The notes under the pieces were generated by a model. That model did not search any database and had not been told where the DNA came from. It saw only the letters and a program-made list of their open reading frames with translations. A stretch of 9,655 nt of DNA from an uncultured Bacteroidota bacterium. Lineage in GTDB: Bacteria > Bacteroidota > Bacteroidia > Chitinophagales > Chitinophagaceae. How positions within the stretch are numbered: position 1 is the first letter of the stretch; each line of letters opens with the position of its first letter. The stretch covers positions 1 through 9,655 of the forward strand of contig CAMLGP010000058.1 in NCBI GenBank assembly GCA_946479535.1, given 5' to 3'. Shown in pieces: positions 1-6,935 of this stretch. Made by a program: the position numbers and the translations under genes.

Positions 1-698
1 CTTACGCCAGAAAACTGGGCGTAGATGTAGATAATCTATTGATTTCCCAGCCTGATTATGGTGAGCAGGGTCTGGAAATAGCTGACCGTCTGATCCTTTC
101 CGGAGCGCTGGATGTGGTCGTAATTGACTCTGTAGCAGCCCTGGTGCCAAAAGGGGAGCTGGAAGGTGAAATGGGAGACAGTAAAATGGGTCTCCAGGCC
201 AGACTGATGAGCCAGGCCTTGCGTAAGCTTACTGCAACCATTTCCAAGACAAATACCATCTGTATATTCATTAATCAGCTCCGGGAAAAGATAGGGGTCA
301 TGTTCGGTAACCCGGAAACTACTACCGGTGGTAATGCCCTGAAGTTCTACTCTTCTGTGCGCCTGGATATCAGACGTATGTCACAGATTAAGGACGGCGA
401 TGAAGCAGTAGGCAACCGGGTAAAAGTTAAGGTCGTTAAGAACAAGGTAGCTCCTCCTTTCAGGGCAGCTGAATTCGATATCATTTTCGGGGAAGGAATT
501 TCCAAAACCGGCGAGATCATTGACATGGGTGTAGAATTGGGCATTGTGCAAAAAAGCGGTAGCTGGTTCAGCTACAATAGCGATAAATTGGGACAGGGCC
601 GTGATGCTGTAAAACAGCTTCTGCTGGATAATCCTGAACTCGCAAAAGAAATTGAAACAAAGATCAGAGAGAAAATAAAAGAGGCGCAGGCAGTATAA
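1..698 (+). CDS. recA: RecA recombinase, C-terminal two thirds (5' end outside window)
   Basis: RecA is the cytoplasmic ATP-dependent strand-exchange protein of homologous recombination, and it also triggers the SOS response. The fragment aligns without gaps to E. coli RecA from Tyr103 (the codon at 3-5) onwards; bases 1-2 are the end of the preceding codon. Visible elements are the Walker B strand DVVVID with its Asp at 126-128 (E. coli Asp144), the DNA-binding loop L1 (EGEMGDSK, with Lys where E. coli has His163), the conserved Gln of [10 protein letters not shown] (E. coli Gln194), and loop L2 with [16 protein letters not shown]. The Walker A loop lies outside the window. The protein ends in [12 protein letters not shown] and lacks the long acidic tail of E. 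coli RecA, giving an estimated full length near 333 residues. The reading frame is intact. A strong terminator follows about 50 nt downstream, so recA ends its own transcription unit. The identification is very secure. Confidence 0.98.
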   Translation, partial: YARKLGVDVDNLLISQPDYGEQGLEIADRLILSGALDVVVIDSVAALVPKGELEGEMGDSKMGLQARLMSQALRKLTATISKTNTICIFINQLREKIGVMFGNPETTTGGNALKFYSSVRLDIRRMSQIKDGDEAVGNRVKVKVVKNKVAPPFRAAEFDIIFGEGISKTGEIIDMGVELGIVQKSGSWFSYNSDKLGQGRDAVKQLLLDNPELAKEIETKIREKIKEAQAV

Positions 699-746
699 AT
701 TTTTAGTAAACGCTCCGATAGGAGCAGATGGGTTAGTAAGATAAGG

Positions 747-783
747 GCCGTCCCGCTTTGCGGGCACGGCTTTTACATTTTTT
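747..783 (+). terminator. Intrinsic terminator of recA
   Basis: The arms gccgt-cccgc (747-756) and gcggg-c-acggc (760-770) form a GC-rich stem of ten pairs with one bulged C and a TTT loop. The stem is followed directly by TTTTACATTTTTT. This is a textbook intrinsic terminator for the plus strand. A smaller hairpin, gctcc-gata-ggagc at 712-725, lies just upstream between the recA stop codon and the terminator and has no T tract. Confidence 0.92.
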
Positions 784-795
784 AACAGGTATACA

Positions 796-826
796 TTTGT
801 ATCAATGTTTAAACATTGTACATTTG
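796..826 (+). promoter_or_regulatory. Bacteroidota-type promoter for the OB-fold/YceI operon
   Basis: TTTG at 796-799 and TACATTTG at 819-826 match the Bacteroidota primary sigma consensus TTTG-N19-21-TAnnTTTG exactly, with a 19-nt spacer. The -7 box ends 28 nt before the ATG at 855, so the leader should be only about 20 nt. A second TACATTTG at 792-799 overlaps the -33 box, but it has no TTTG at the right distance upstream, so the downstream copy is the better -7 element. Start-site mapping has not been seen; the call rests on the consensus match and position. Confidence 0.75.
803..818. promoter_or_regulatory. Perfect 16-bp palindrome between -33 and -7 boxes, candidate operator
   Basis: CAATGTTT (803-810) is followed at once by its exact reverse complement AAACATTG (811-818). 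The palindrome fills 16 of the 19 spacer bases between the two promoter boxes and directly abuts the -7 box. A dimeric repressor bound there would block RNA polymerase, so an operator role is a reasonable inference, but no regulator gene lies in the window. It is flanked by two direct copies of TACATTTGT (792-800 and 819-827). Confidence 0.5.
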
Positions 827-854
827 TCCACCGGATTTGTAGAATTATCCCTTT

Positions 855-1739
855 ATGGCAAATACACCTCCAAAAGGTTTTAGTAAATGGTTGACCATCC
901 TGTTTGCAGCCATTCTATTTATTGCATTCTTTTTTACCTGGGTTTCCTGGGATACAACAGCTATCACAGGTTCTGATATGCCCAATGGTAATTTCTTCAA
1001 AATAGCAGACGAGCAATTCAAACTGGCCAATCCCTTTCCACAGGTCAATTTTGCAATGCCGCTGCTCTGGCTTATACCCGCATTTGCCATAATCACCCTA
1101 TTGCTAACCATTGGAAATAAGAGAAATGCATTGGCTGCCAGTATCGCTGGTATTCTAGCCTTATGCCTTGCCACGATTTATGTTTTCTTTACGAATGTTT
1201 TGGTTGATCTCGGCGTCTCAAAGTCTTACGGGATTGGCTTTTACCTGACAATTCCTGGGGCAGCGGGCACTATTCTTGCCAGTTCCCAGGGCTGGGGTAA
1301 AAAGATGCTGTGGCTTGTAATCGGTCCCCTGGCCGCTTATTTAAGCTTCACGGTAGCTGAAAAATATGTGTTTGATGAACAACATGAGAACACTGCGAAC
1401 GCTACATCAGATTATATTATTAATGCCACTGACCTGATAAAAGAGTTCCAGGCAAGCGATAGTGCAGCTAACGCCAAATACCGGGAAAAGATACTGACAG
1501 TAAATGGTATAATAACAGAGCTGGAGAACCCAAATGATTCAACAGCAAATATAAAGTTCACAGATTCTACCGGTTCCTATGCCATATTCCCCTTCCAGGG
1601 TGAGTCTGTAGCAGAAGTGAAAAATCTGAAAGCCGGAGATAATGTATCCGTCAAAGGTTCCTGTAGCGGAGGCGTATTAAGTGAGATCCTGGGAACAGAA
1701 TCAATTAGTTTCAAAAGATGTGTATTAAATAAAAAATAA
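855..1739 (+). CDS. Five-pass membrane protein with C-terminal OB-fold (tRNA_anti-like) domain
   Basis: This 294-residue protein has two parts. Residues 1-170 carry hydrophobic segments at about 12-32, 68-87, 92-113, 126-143 and 150-167. Positive residues at the N terminus (Lys7, Lys11), in GNKRN and at Lys149-Lys150 place those sides in the cytoplasm, so the C-terminal part should face the periplasm. Residues 186-294 resemble the tRNA_anti-like OB-fold family: an acidic helix (TDLIKEF), the strand pattern KILTVNGIITELEN, then LKAGDNVSVKGSCSGG and a final FKRCVL. Cys270 and Cys289 could form a disulfide in the periplasm. Despite the family name, no tRNA role is implied, and the ligand is unknown. 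The ATG at 855 sits at the expected distance from the promoter, and there is no Shine-Dalgarno, as usual in this phylum. The yceI-type gene begins 32 nt downstream and is probably in the same operon. The domain call comes from recognising the sequence pattern, not from a database search. Confidence 0.85.
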   Translation: MANTPPKGFSKWLTILFAAILFIAFFFTWVSWDTTAITGSDMPNGNFFKIADEQFKLANPFPQVNFAMPLLWLIPAFAIITLLLTIGNKRNALAASIAGILALCLATIYVFFTNVLVDLGVSKSYGIGFYLTIPGAAGTILASSQGWGKKMLWLVIGPLAAYLSFTVAEKYVFDEQHENTANATSDYIINATDLIKEFQASDSAANAKYREKILTVNGIITELENPNDSTANIKFTDSTGSYAIFPFQGESVAEVKNLKAGDNVSVKGSCSGGVLSEILGTESISFKRCVLNKK

Positions 1740-1771
1740 CCTAACCTCACCCAACAAAAAACAAATAACAA

Positions 1772-2317
1772 ATGAAAAAGACTTTTTTAATCCTGGCTTT
1801 GGTAACGCTGACGGGCAGTCTGTTTGCTCAAAGGAAAACTACTACTTCTGCAAGTGTTTCTTTTAATGCAACTACCTCAATAGATAACCTTCCAAAAGCT
1901 GATAATAAAACAGTAATAGCTGCAATTGACACAAAGACCGGAGTTGTTCAGTTTGAGGCCAATGTAAAAAACTTTGCGTTTGCCAACCCCACTATGCAGG
2001 GTCACTTCAATGGTGACAGATGGATGAACTCAGATCAATTCCCTACTCTGAGTTTTAAAGGGAATATCACCAATGTATCTGATGTAGATCTCACCAAAGA
2101 TGGTTCTTACACTGCAAATATTGAAGGAACCCTTACCATTAAAGGAAAGGAACAAAAAATTAAAGTGCCCGCCAACATTTCAGTAAAAGGTGGCATTATC
2201 TCCGCTACTTCTGATTTTTCTGTGAAGCTGGCCGACTATGATATTTCTGGGGCTCCTGTAGAAGCTGGAAAAGTTTCCAAAGAACCCAAGATCAGCGTAT
2301 CCGCTGAATTCAAATAA
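1772..2317 (+). CDS. Secreted YceI-family protein
   Basis: This is a 181-residue exported protein. The signal peptide is MKKTFLILALVTLTGSLFA, with predicted cleavage before Gln20, so it goes to the periplasm. The rest matches the YceI family, a lipocalin-like beta barrel that in characterised members binds a polyisoprenoid in its core. Typical family features are the early strand ASVSFNATTSI, the segment MQGHFNGDRWMNSDQFPTLSFKG (shown here only by its key parts HFN, W and the SDQFPTLSF strand, residues about 75-95), TLTIKGKEQKIKVP, and a final strand ISVSAEFK. In many family members the equivalent motif reads FDxxxYPxxxF. The stretch FSVKLADYDI corresponds to the family's FxIxxxDYGI. The leader is A-rich with no Shine-Dalgarno. 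The gene lies 32 nt after the membrane OB-fold gene and is followed by a terminator, so the two form a likely operon. Its substrate is not known; an isoprenoid or other lipid is an inference from the fold. Confidence 0.9.
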   Translation: MKKTFLILALVTLTGSLFAQRKTTTSASVSFNATTSIDNLPKADNKTVIAAIDTKTGVVQFEANVKNFAFANPTMQGHFNGDRWMNSDQFPTLSFKGNITNVSDVDLTKDGSYTANIEGTLTIKGKEQKIKVPANISVKGGIISATSDFSVKLADYDISGAPVEAGKVSKEPKISVSAEFK

Positions 2318-2340
2318 TATTTTCTTCTTCCATATCAAAG

Positions 2341-2378
2341 GAGGCTGTCTCAAATACCTGAGATAGCCTCTTTTTATT
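2341..2378 (+). terminator. Intrinsic terminator of the OB-fold/YceI operon
   Basis: The arms gaggctgtctca (2341-2352) and tgagatagcctc (2359-2370) form a 12-bp stem with one G-T wobble and a six-base loop. A run TTTTTATT follows, and an AAAG before the stem extends the pairing into the T tract. It lies 23 nt after the yceI-type stop codon and closes the operon. Confidence 0.88.
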
Positions 2379-2456
2379 CGGGTAGGTTGATGGAGACAGT
2401 TTCCATTTATGCGAAATCAGGGGCTTCAAATACCTTTTGACAGCCTCTTTTTTATT
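2350..2456 (+). repeat. Duplicated 3' half of the terminator hairpin
   Basis: The loop and 3' arm of the terminator (2350-2378, tcaaatacct then agcctctttttatt) recur in altered form at 2426-2456 (tcaaatacct then cagcctcttttttatt). The second copy has no 5' arm of its own, but its gacagcctc (2439-2447) is the perfect complement of gaggctgtc at 2341-2349. A third possible partner, gagacag (2393-2399), complements ctgtctc at 2345-2351. The 5' arm can therefore pair with any of three downstream arms. This may be a decayed palindromic repeat or a tandem terminator. No coding region is seen in 2318-2512, and no convincing promoter for mgsA. Confidence 0.6.
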
Positions 2457-2512
2457 ATTTCTGCAGTGCTTCCACAGTCAAAACTCTATCTTGCGGCAAG
2501 AAATCATGACTG

Positions 2513-2965
2513 ATGAAAAGATTACTTAATAGCCGCAAGAGCATTGCACTTGTTGCCCACGACAATATGAAGGATGAACTGATTGAATGGGCACTTAACA
2601 ACAAAGCCGATCTTTCAAGGCACCATTTATTCGCTACCGGCACAACAGGGACCCTCCTTGAAACAGTATTGGATCAACCTATCATTAAATTCCTGAGCGG
2701 TCCACTTGGGGGTGATCAGCAGATCGGGGCCAGTATTGCGGAAGGAAAGCTGGATGTACTTATCTTTTTCTGGGATCCAATGGAAGCCCAGCCACATGAT
2801 CCTGATGTAAAAGCCTTATTGCGCGTAGCAGCAACCTGGAATATTCCCACAGCCTGTAATAGAGCTACAGCAGATTTCCTGTTGACTTCACCCCTTATGA
2901 ATAATGAATATGAGCCGGTACTTCCAGACTATTCTTCCTACGTTAATCGTAAACTGAAACATTAA
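2513..2965 (+). CDS. mgsA: Methylglyoxal synthase
   Basis: The 150-residue product matches MgsA, the cytoplasmic enzyme that converts dihydroxyacetone phosphate to methylglyoxal and phosphate, a glycolytic bypass used when sugar phosphates build up. It aligns to the 152-residue E. coli enzyme with an offset of three residues. Active-site and phosphate-binding residues are all present: His16-Asp17 in ALVAHD, Lys20, the loop ATGTTG (41-46), SGPLGGDQQ with the catalytic Asp68 (E. coli Asp71), FFWDP with Asp88, and PHDPDVKALLR with His95 and Asp98 (E. coli His98 and Asp101). The ATG at 2513 gives the normal N terminus; an in-frame TGA at 2507-2509 rules out a longer ATG start, and the ATG at 2506 is out of frame and soon stops. 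The gene stands alone after a terminator, and its stop codon lies 12 nt from the stop of a converging propeller gene. No methylglyoxal-detoxifying glyoxalase gene is in the window. Confidence 0.97.
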   Translation: MKRLLNSRKSIALVAHDNMKDELIEWALNNKADLSRHHLFATGTTGTLLETVLDQPIIKFLSGPLGGDQQIGASIAEGKLDVLIFFWDPMEAQPHDPDVKALLRVAATWNIPTACNRATADFLLTSPLMNNEYEPVLPDYSSYVNRKLKH

Positions 2966-2977
2966 TCTGTGGGCAAC

Positions 2978-4726
2978 TTACTGCTTGACAAACTGCATAG
3001 TTTTTCTGTCAAGGTTTGTATACAGATCAAAATAATAAATTCCCTTTGCAAGGGTATTGATATCAATGGAGATTCTGCCAATGGTATTTAGCTGTACGGA
3101 TGACTGAAGAATTGTTTTGCCTGCATTATCCATTATTTTATACCTGATATTCCCTGGAGGAATATTACCCGTCTGCAAATAAAGTATGCCCGTAGCAGGG
3201 TTTGGATACAAACTGAAATGCTGACTGCCATTCAAATTGAGCGTAACAATTTTGGAGTAGGTATACCGACTGTCAACATCAACCTGTCTCAAACGGTAGT
3301 ATACAGTGGATGACTTTAATGCTATAATATCTTTATCGAGGTAAGTATAATTTCCAGCTCCTCCGGAAGTAATTCTTCCAACTGGTTCATAGTTGTTGCC
3401 ATTCACACTACGTTCAACAATAAATTCAAGAGTATTTATTTCATTGGCGGTCTTCCAGGTTAACACGCCATCATGTTGCACCAGTTCTCCCTTGAACTCT
3501 AACAGGTCCAGTGGCAGAACTACTGAAAAATTAACTGCCCATAATTCACTTCCTGTAGTAGTCTGATTAATGCTTGCAAATATTTTCCAGTCGGTTTCCA
3601 CCAATTCCTCCAAAGTGCCACCACCCACATCAACTATACCGGTTGCCATTTGCGTTCCAGCCACTGTGCCATCGCTTTGCCAGGTTTTGAATCCATTCAC
3701 TCCATCGTTGCCTGTAAATACCAGCTTATTGACAAATTTTTCAAAATTACCGGCTGCACCACTTTGTGACCCCGGCCATACATCCTTTACAAGGGAAGTA
3801 CCTGATGCGCTTCCGTCACTCTTCCATAATTCAATACCATTGGAACCGTTATTGGCAGAAAAGAAAAGCATACCCCCAACATTTACCAGGTCATAAGGAT
3901 AACCGCTATTGGTTCCTGACCAGATATCTTTTACAAGGGATGTACCTGCTGCTGTTCCATCACTTTTCCAAAGTTCAGTTCCTGAACTGCCATTATCCGC
4001 GGAGAAATATAAAGTATTTCCAATGGCTGCAAGGTCAAAAGGATAAGATTCATTGCTTCCGTTCCAAATATCTTTCACAAGTACAGTACCAGCTGATGTG
4101 CCATCGGATCTCCATAATTCCATTCCTTTTACACCATTATCGGCAGAAAAAAATAAGGTGCCATTCACATTGACTAATGATTGCGGATAGGAAGATGCTG
4201 AATTGGCATTGATGTCCTTTACCATTATCGTACCTGCCGCTGTACCATCGCTTTTCCATAATTCCGTTCCCTGTAATCCATTATCAGCAGCAAAATATAA
4301 AAAGCCATTCATGCTCACCAGTCCGGTTGGATTGCTTCCCATTGTGCCGGACCGAATATCTTTTACCATCACTGTGCCAGCATCTGTACCATCACTTTTC
4401 CATAATTCCGTTCCATTTGATCCATTATTGGCAACAAAGAACAAGGTTCCATTTACATTGGTGAGATATCCTATGCTGCTGCTTCCTGTGCCTGCCATAA
4501 TATCCTTTACCATTACTGTACCTGCTGTGGTACCGTTGCTTTTCCAAAGCTCCATTCCATTGCTACCGTCATTTGCGGCAAAAAACAAAGTATTGCTGAC
4601 ATTAGTGAGATAACTGATATTGCTGGTGGCAGACCCTGGATTGATATCTTTGATCAGCGTGAATTGCTGAGCATGGAGCTTAAGGAATAGCCCCATGAAG
4701 AAAAAAAATGCGTAAAGATTTTTCAT
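2978..4726 (-). CDS. T9SS-secreted ELWxxDGT-repeat beta-propeller, predicted 8 blades
   Basis: This 582-residue protein is predicted to be exported and displayed or released at the cell surface. Residues 1-19 are a signal peptide (FFFFMGLFL core, cleavage after LHA). Residues 33-368 hold seven repeats of exactly 48 residues with no insertions. Their consensus is NGTLFFSADNG..G.ELWKSDGT, then AGT..VKDI..G. Repeat 7 is the most diverged (KTWQSDGT). Residues 369-401 form an incomplete eighth repeat ending GSELWAVN, which lacks the final strand; the mature N terminus (FTLIKDINPGS, 22-32) supplies a matching strand, so an eight-bladed closed propeller is likely. Residues 402-500 form a fibronectin-like linker (LPLDLLEFKG, LTWKT, FIVERS, YYRLRQVD). 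Residues 503-582 are a type A sorting domain (SLYPNPATG to FVKQ). The ligand or enzymatic role is unknown; no catalytic motif is visible. Start choice is fixed by the signal peptide. No terminator is seen downstream. Confidence 0.93.
   Translation of the reverse strand: MKNLYAFFFFMGLFLKLHAQQFTLIKDINPGSATSNISYLTNVSNTLFFAANDGSNGMELWKSNGTTAGTVMVKDIMAGTGSSSIGYLTNVNGTLFFVANNGSNGTELWKSDGTDAGTVMVKDIRSGTMGSNPTGLVSMNGFLYFAADNGLQGTELWKSDGTAAGTIMVKDINANSASSYPQSLVNVNGTLFFSADNGVKGMELWRSDGTSAGTVLVKDIWNGSNESYPFDLAAIGNTLYFSADNGSSGTELWKSDGTAAGTSLVKDIWSGTNSGYPYDLVNVGGMLFFSANNGSNGIELWKSDGSASGTSLVKDVWPGSQSGAAGNFEKFVNKLVFTGNDGVNGFKTWQSDGTVAGTQMATGIVDVGGGTLEELVETDWKIFASINQTTTGSELWAVNFSVVLPLDLLEFKGELVQHDGVLTWKTANEINTLEFIVERSVNGNNYEPVGRITSGGAGNYTYLDKDIIALKSSTVYYRLRQVDVDSRYTYSKIVTLNLNGSQHFSLYPNPATGILYLQTGNIPPGNIRYKIMDNAGKTILQSSVQLNTIGRISIDINTLAKGIYYFDLYTNLDRKTMQFVKQ
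3524..4630 (-). repeat. Tandem 144-bp coding repeats of the 8-bladed propeller
   Basis: Seven in-phase units of exactly 144 bp cover 3623-4630, followed by a partial eighth at 3524-3622. They encode the 48-residue blades of the surrounding gene. On the plus strand the most conserved block reads like ccatcgcttttccataattc and recurs once per unit with small changes. Similarity is clear at protein level but moderate at DNA level, so these are old repeats, not a recent expansion. Confidence 0.9.
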
Positions 4727-4837
4727 AGCTGTAAGGATGTTGGATACTCTCTCTATGAAAAATAATATACAAAGTTTTCAATCGCAAGCTTATGAATATC
4801 AATTATTAATAATTAGGGGGTAATCCTTATTCCGCAT

Positions 4838-4867
4838 AAAGAAATAACCCTGATATTTTCAGGGTTA
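4838..4867 (-). terminator. Intrinsic terminator of the middle propeller gene
   Basis: On the minus strand, taaccctga and tcagggtta (plus coordinates 4845-4853 and 4859-4867) form a perfect 9-bp stem with a five-base loop. Reading leftwards the hairpin is followed by TTTCTTTAT. It begins 26 nt after the stop codon at 4894, so transcription of the middle gene should end here and the next gene needs its own promoter within 4727-4837. No strong consensus promoter is visible there. Confidence 0.85.
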
Positions 4868-4893
4868 CTAGCTTATGGAACAATAAAGTTTTA

Positions 4894-6822
4894 CTATTGC
4901 TTTATCACTTTCAATACCTGTTGCACACCCTCTCCTTTAACCTGTAAAAGGAAGGTTCCAGGACGAAGATTATCCGCTTCAATTGAAACAGAAGTGCTGC
5001 CTGCTGAAAGATCATAGATACCATTTTTAAGTACACGTCCCGAGTAATCAACAAGCTGCCAGTTCAATCTTGTTCTTGAAGTAAGTGTTAGTGTAAGATT
5101 GATATCTCTTTGAACCGGGTTTGGATAGATGGTTATAAAGTCTGTTTTGCGATCGATGGAAAGCATTACAACCCGAGAATAAATATATTTTCCGTTGATG
5201 TCAACTTCTTTCAGACGGTAATAAATTCGGGAAACTCCCAATGATGAAACAGCGGGGTCTTTGAATGCATAAGTATGAACGCCTGCAGAATTAGATGCAT
5301 TCACATAACCGACCTGATTGTATTTGTTACCATCTACGCTTCTCTCAATAATGAAGGATGAAGTAGACTCTTCATGATCTGTTTTCCATTGTAACTGGCT
5401 ATCATCATTGATAAGGGTGCCTTTGAATTCAAGGAAGGTAAGTGGCAGGAGAATCGGGTTGCTAACATTGGCTACCCAGATTTCCCTCCCATAGGTTGTT
5501 GTATTAATTACTGCATAGGCCTTGCTGCCAGCATCAATGATTTGCAATATTTGTGCATTATCAGGATCTGCATCTTGTAATAATTGCGTGCCTGATTCGG
5601 TACCATCTGAGGTCCAGATCTCATATCCATGAAATCCATCACTTACGGAAAATATTAAATTACCACCAACTCTTGAACAGCCGGCAAAAACACTTCCATC
5701 CGAGCCAGCATTAATATCTTTTACCATTCCTGTTCCCAAGGCTGTTCCGTCACTTTTCCATAATTCCCTTCCGTAAGAATTATTGGAGCCAATAAAGAAA
5801 AGAGTGCTATTTACGTTTATCAATTGTTCAGGAGTAGAAGAGGCATCCTTGATCTTAATTGTGCCTATTGTAGTACCATCACTTTTATATAAACCATCCT
5901 CGTCCAAAAAATAAAGCGTATTATTTACTGATACAGGCCAGATATCACTCAAACCTATGGTGTTCATTGTAAATACAGGTTCAGTACCTGCTTCAGTGCC
6001 ATCGCTTTTCCATAGCTTAAATTCTTCATCATGAGCCGTAAAGTACAATGTATTGTTTATAGCAATCATGTTCCTGACAGCACTTGAAGGGGAAGGGCCC
6101 TGGTTAATATCCTTAACCATAGAAGTGCCCGCTGTTGTACCATCAGTTTTCCATAATTCTGTTCCTGCTGCTTCTGTATTGGCTGTAAAAAATACCAGGC
6201 CGTTATTAAGCATTTTAAAATTACCGGGGCCGCCAATCCTTGGTTTACCTGCATTAAAACCAGAGGTATAAACTCCAGGATTAATATCCTTTACTAACAC
6301 TGTCCCTGCTTCGCTACCATCGCTTTTCCATAATTCCAGCCCAGCTACACCATCATCAGCAGCAAAATATAAAGTACCATTTGCATTTAAAGCAGTTACT
6401 AATCCGATCCTGATTCCGCTCTTGTTTAAGCCCGGCCAAATGTCTTTTACCATCACTGTTCCCGACTCAGTTCCATCCGTTTTCCAAAGCTCCGATCCAT
6501 GTACACCATCATTTGCTACGAAATATGCTTGCCCATTCATGCTAATGATATCTGCAACCATACCGTCCTCGGTTCCAGGATTAATATCCTTTACCATAAC
6601 AGTTCCACCTGTTGTACCGTCTGTTTTCCATAATTCAAGACCATGAACGCCGTCATTTGCCTCAAAATATAATGTCCCGTTAACATTAACAGGGAAAAGG
6701 TCCTGCAGTGCAGCACCATCGGGATTGACATTCTTTAATAGACTAAAGGATTGACCAAAGGTGGGTAGTTGGTATAAGATGGCAAGCAGTAAAAAAAAGT
6801 TTACCGAGGGTATTCTTTTCAT
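4894..6822 (-). CDS. T9SS-secreted ELWxxDGT-repeat beta-propeller, predicted 9 blades
   Basis: This 642-residue protein has the same plan as its neighbours. The signal peptide is residues 1-23, with cleavage before Gln24 (TFG|Q). The first mature strand is SFSLLKNVNPDG. Eight repeats follow at about 37-84, 85-132, 133-184, 185-243, 244-288, 289-328, 329-374 and 375-421. An open ninth repeat (422-455) ends GREIWVAN. Repeats 1 and 2 are the standard 48 residues. Repeat 4 is stretched to 59 by a glycine-rich insert (RIGGPGNF), and repeats 5 and 6 are shortened to about 45 and 40, with LW changed to FKLWKSDGT and GLYKSDGT. The linker domain is 456-556 (LPLTFLEFKG, WKTDHEE, FIIERS, YYRLKEVD). The type A sorting domain is 564-642 (IYPNPVQRDINLT to KVIKQ). 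The gene is flanked by terminators on both sides and so is probably monocistronic. Its function is unknown; adhesion or glycan binding is a guess from secretion and fold. Confidence 0.92.
   Translation of the reverse strand: MKRIPSVNFFLLLAILYQLPTFGQSFSLLKNVNPDGAALQDLFPVNVNGTLYFEANDGVHGLELWKTDGTTGGTVMVKDINPGTEDGMVADIISMNGQAYFVANDGVHGSELWKTDGTESGTVMVKDIWPGLNKSGIRIGLVTALNANGTLYFAADDGVAGLELWKSDGSEAGTVLVKDINPGVYTSGFNAGKPRIGGPGNFKMLNNGLVFFTANTEAAGTELWKTDGTTAGTSMVKDINQGPSPSSAVRNMIAINNTLYFTAHDEEFKLWKSDGTEAGTEPVFTMNTIGLSDIWPVSVNNTLYFLDEDGLYKSDGTTIGTIKIKDASSTPEQLINVNSTLFFIGSNNSYGRELWKSDGTALGTGMVKDINAGSDGSVFAGCSRVGGNLIFSVSDGFHGYEIWTSDGTESGTQLLQDADPDNAQILQIIDAGSKAYAVINTTTYGREIWVANVSNPILLPLTFLEFKGTLINDDSQLQWKTDHEESTSSFIIERSVDGNKYNQVGYVNASNSAGVHTYAFKDPAVSSLGVSRIYYRLKEVDINGKYIYSRVVMLSIDRKTDFITIYPNPVQRDINLTLTLTSRTRLNWQLVDYSGRVLKNGIYDLSAGSTSVSIEADNLRPGTFLLQVKGEGVQQVLKVIKQ
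5458..6714 (-). repeat. Blade-coding repeats of the middle propeller gene
   Basis: Eight complete and one open repeat unit encode residues 37-455 of the surrounding gene. Unit length varies from about 40 to 59 codons, unlike the fixed 48 in the neighbouring 8-bladed protein. Boundaries were set by aligning NGTLYF, ELWKxDGT and VKDIN by eye. Confidence 0.8.
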
Positions 6823-6903
6823 AGCCGAACGAAGTTTGTGGGTTATTTGGTTCGTAGGATCTTCGGATCTCTTCTATCGGCTTCGCAGTCAGATTTGGAG
6901 GCC

Positions 6904-6935
6904 TAAAAATAGATAACGGAACTCACTGTTGCAAA
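6904..6935 (-). promoter_or_regulatory. Candidate promoter for the middle propeller gene
   Basis: On the minus strand TTTG (6935-6932) is followed after 20 nt by TATTTTTA (6911-6904). This fits TTTG-N19-21-TAnnTTTG with one mismatch, A in place of the last G. It lies about 80 nt before the ATG at 6822. AT-rich sequence makes chance matches likely, so this is only a candidate. Confidence 0.4.

Noticed and set aside
845..1174. Minus-strand open frame opposite the membrane OB-fold gene
   Set aside because: Covers the start and promoter side of a clear gene, with no family features; a shadow frame.
2436..2463. Possible mgsA promoter, TTTG (2436-2439) and TATTTCTG (2456-2463)
   Set aside because: The spacer is only 16 nt and the -7 box has a mismatch; too weak for a call.
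2506..2529. Earlier ATG upstream of mgsA
   Set aside because: It is out of frame and reaches a stop after seven codons; the MgsA alignment supports the ATG at 2513.
3570..4613. Plus-strand open frames across the first propeller gene (3570-3896, 3766-4173, 4203-4613)
   Set aside because: They lie opposite the 144-bp coding repeats, and their periodic sequence (SFTITVPA, PSLFHNSVP) is just the complement of ELWKSDGTxxGT. No signal, promoter or family match.
3524..4630. Regularly spaced repeats suggestive of a CRISPR array
   Set aside because: The period is 144 bp, repeats are imperfect and lie in one open reading frame encoding protein repeats.
4770..4803. Possible minus-strand promoter for the first propeller gene, AAACTTTG with upstream ATTG
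   Set aside because: Both boxes have mismatches and the spacer is 22 nt; it may be chance in AT-rich DNA.
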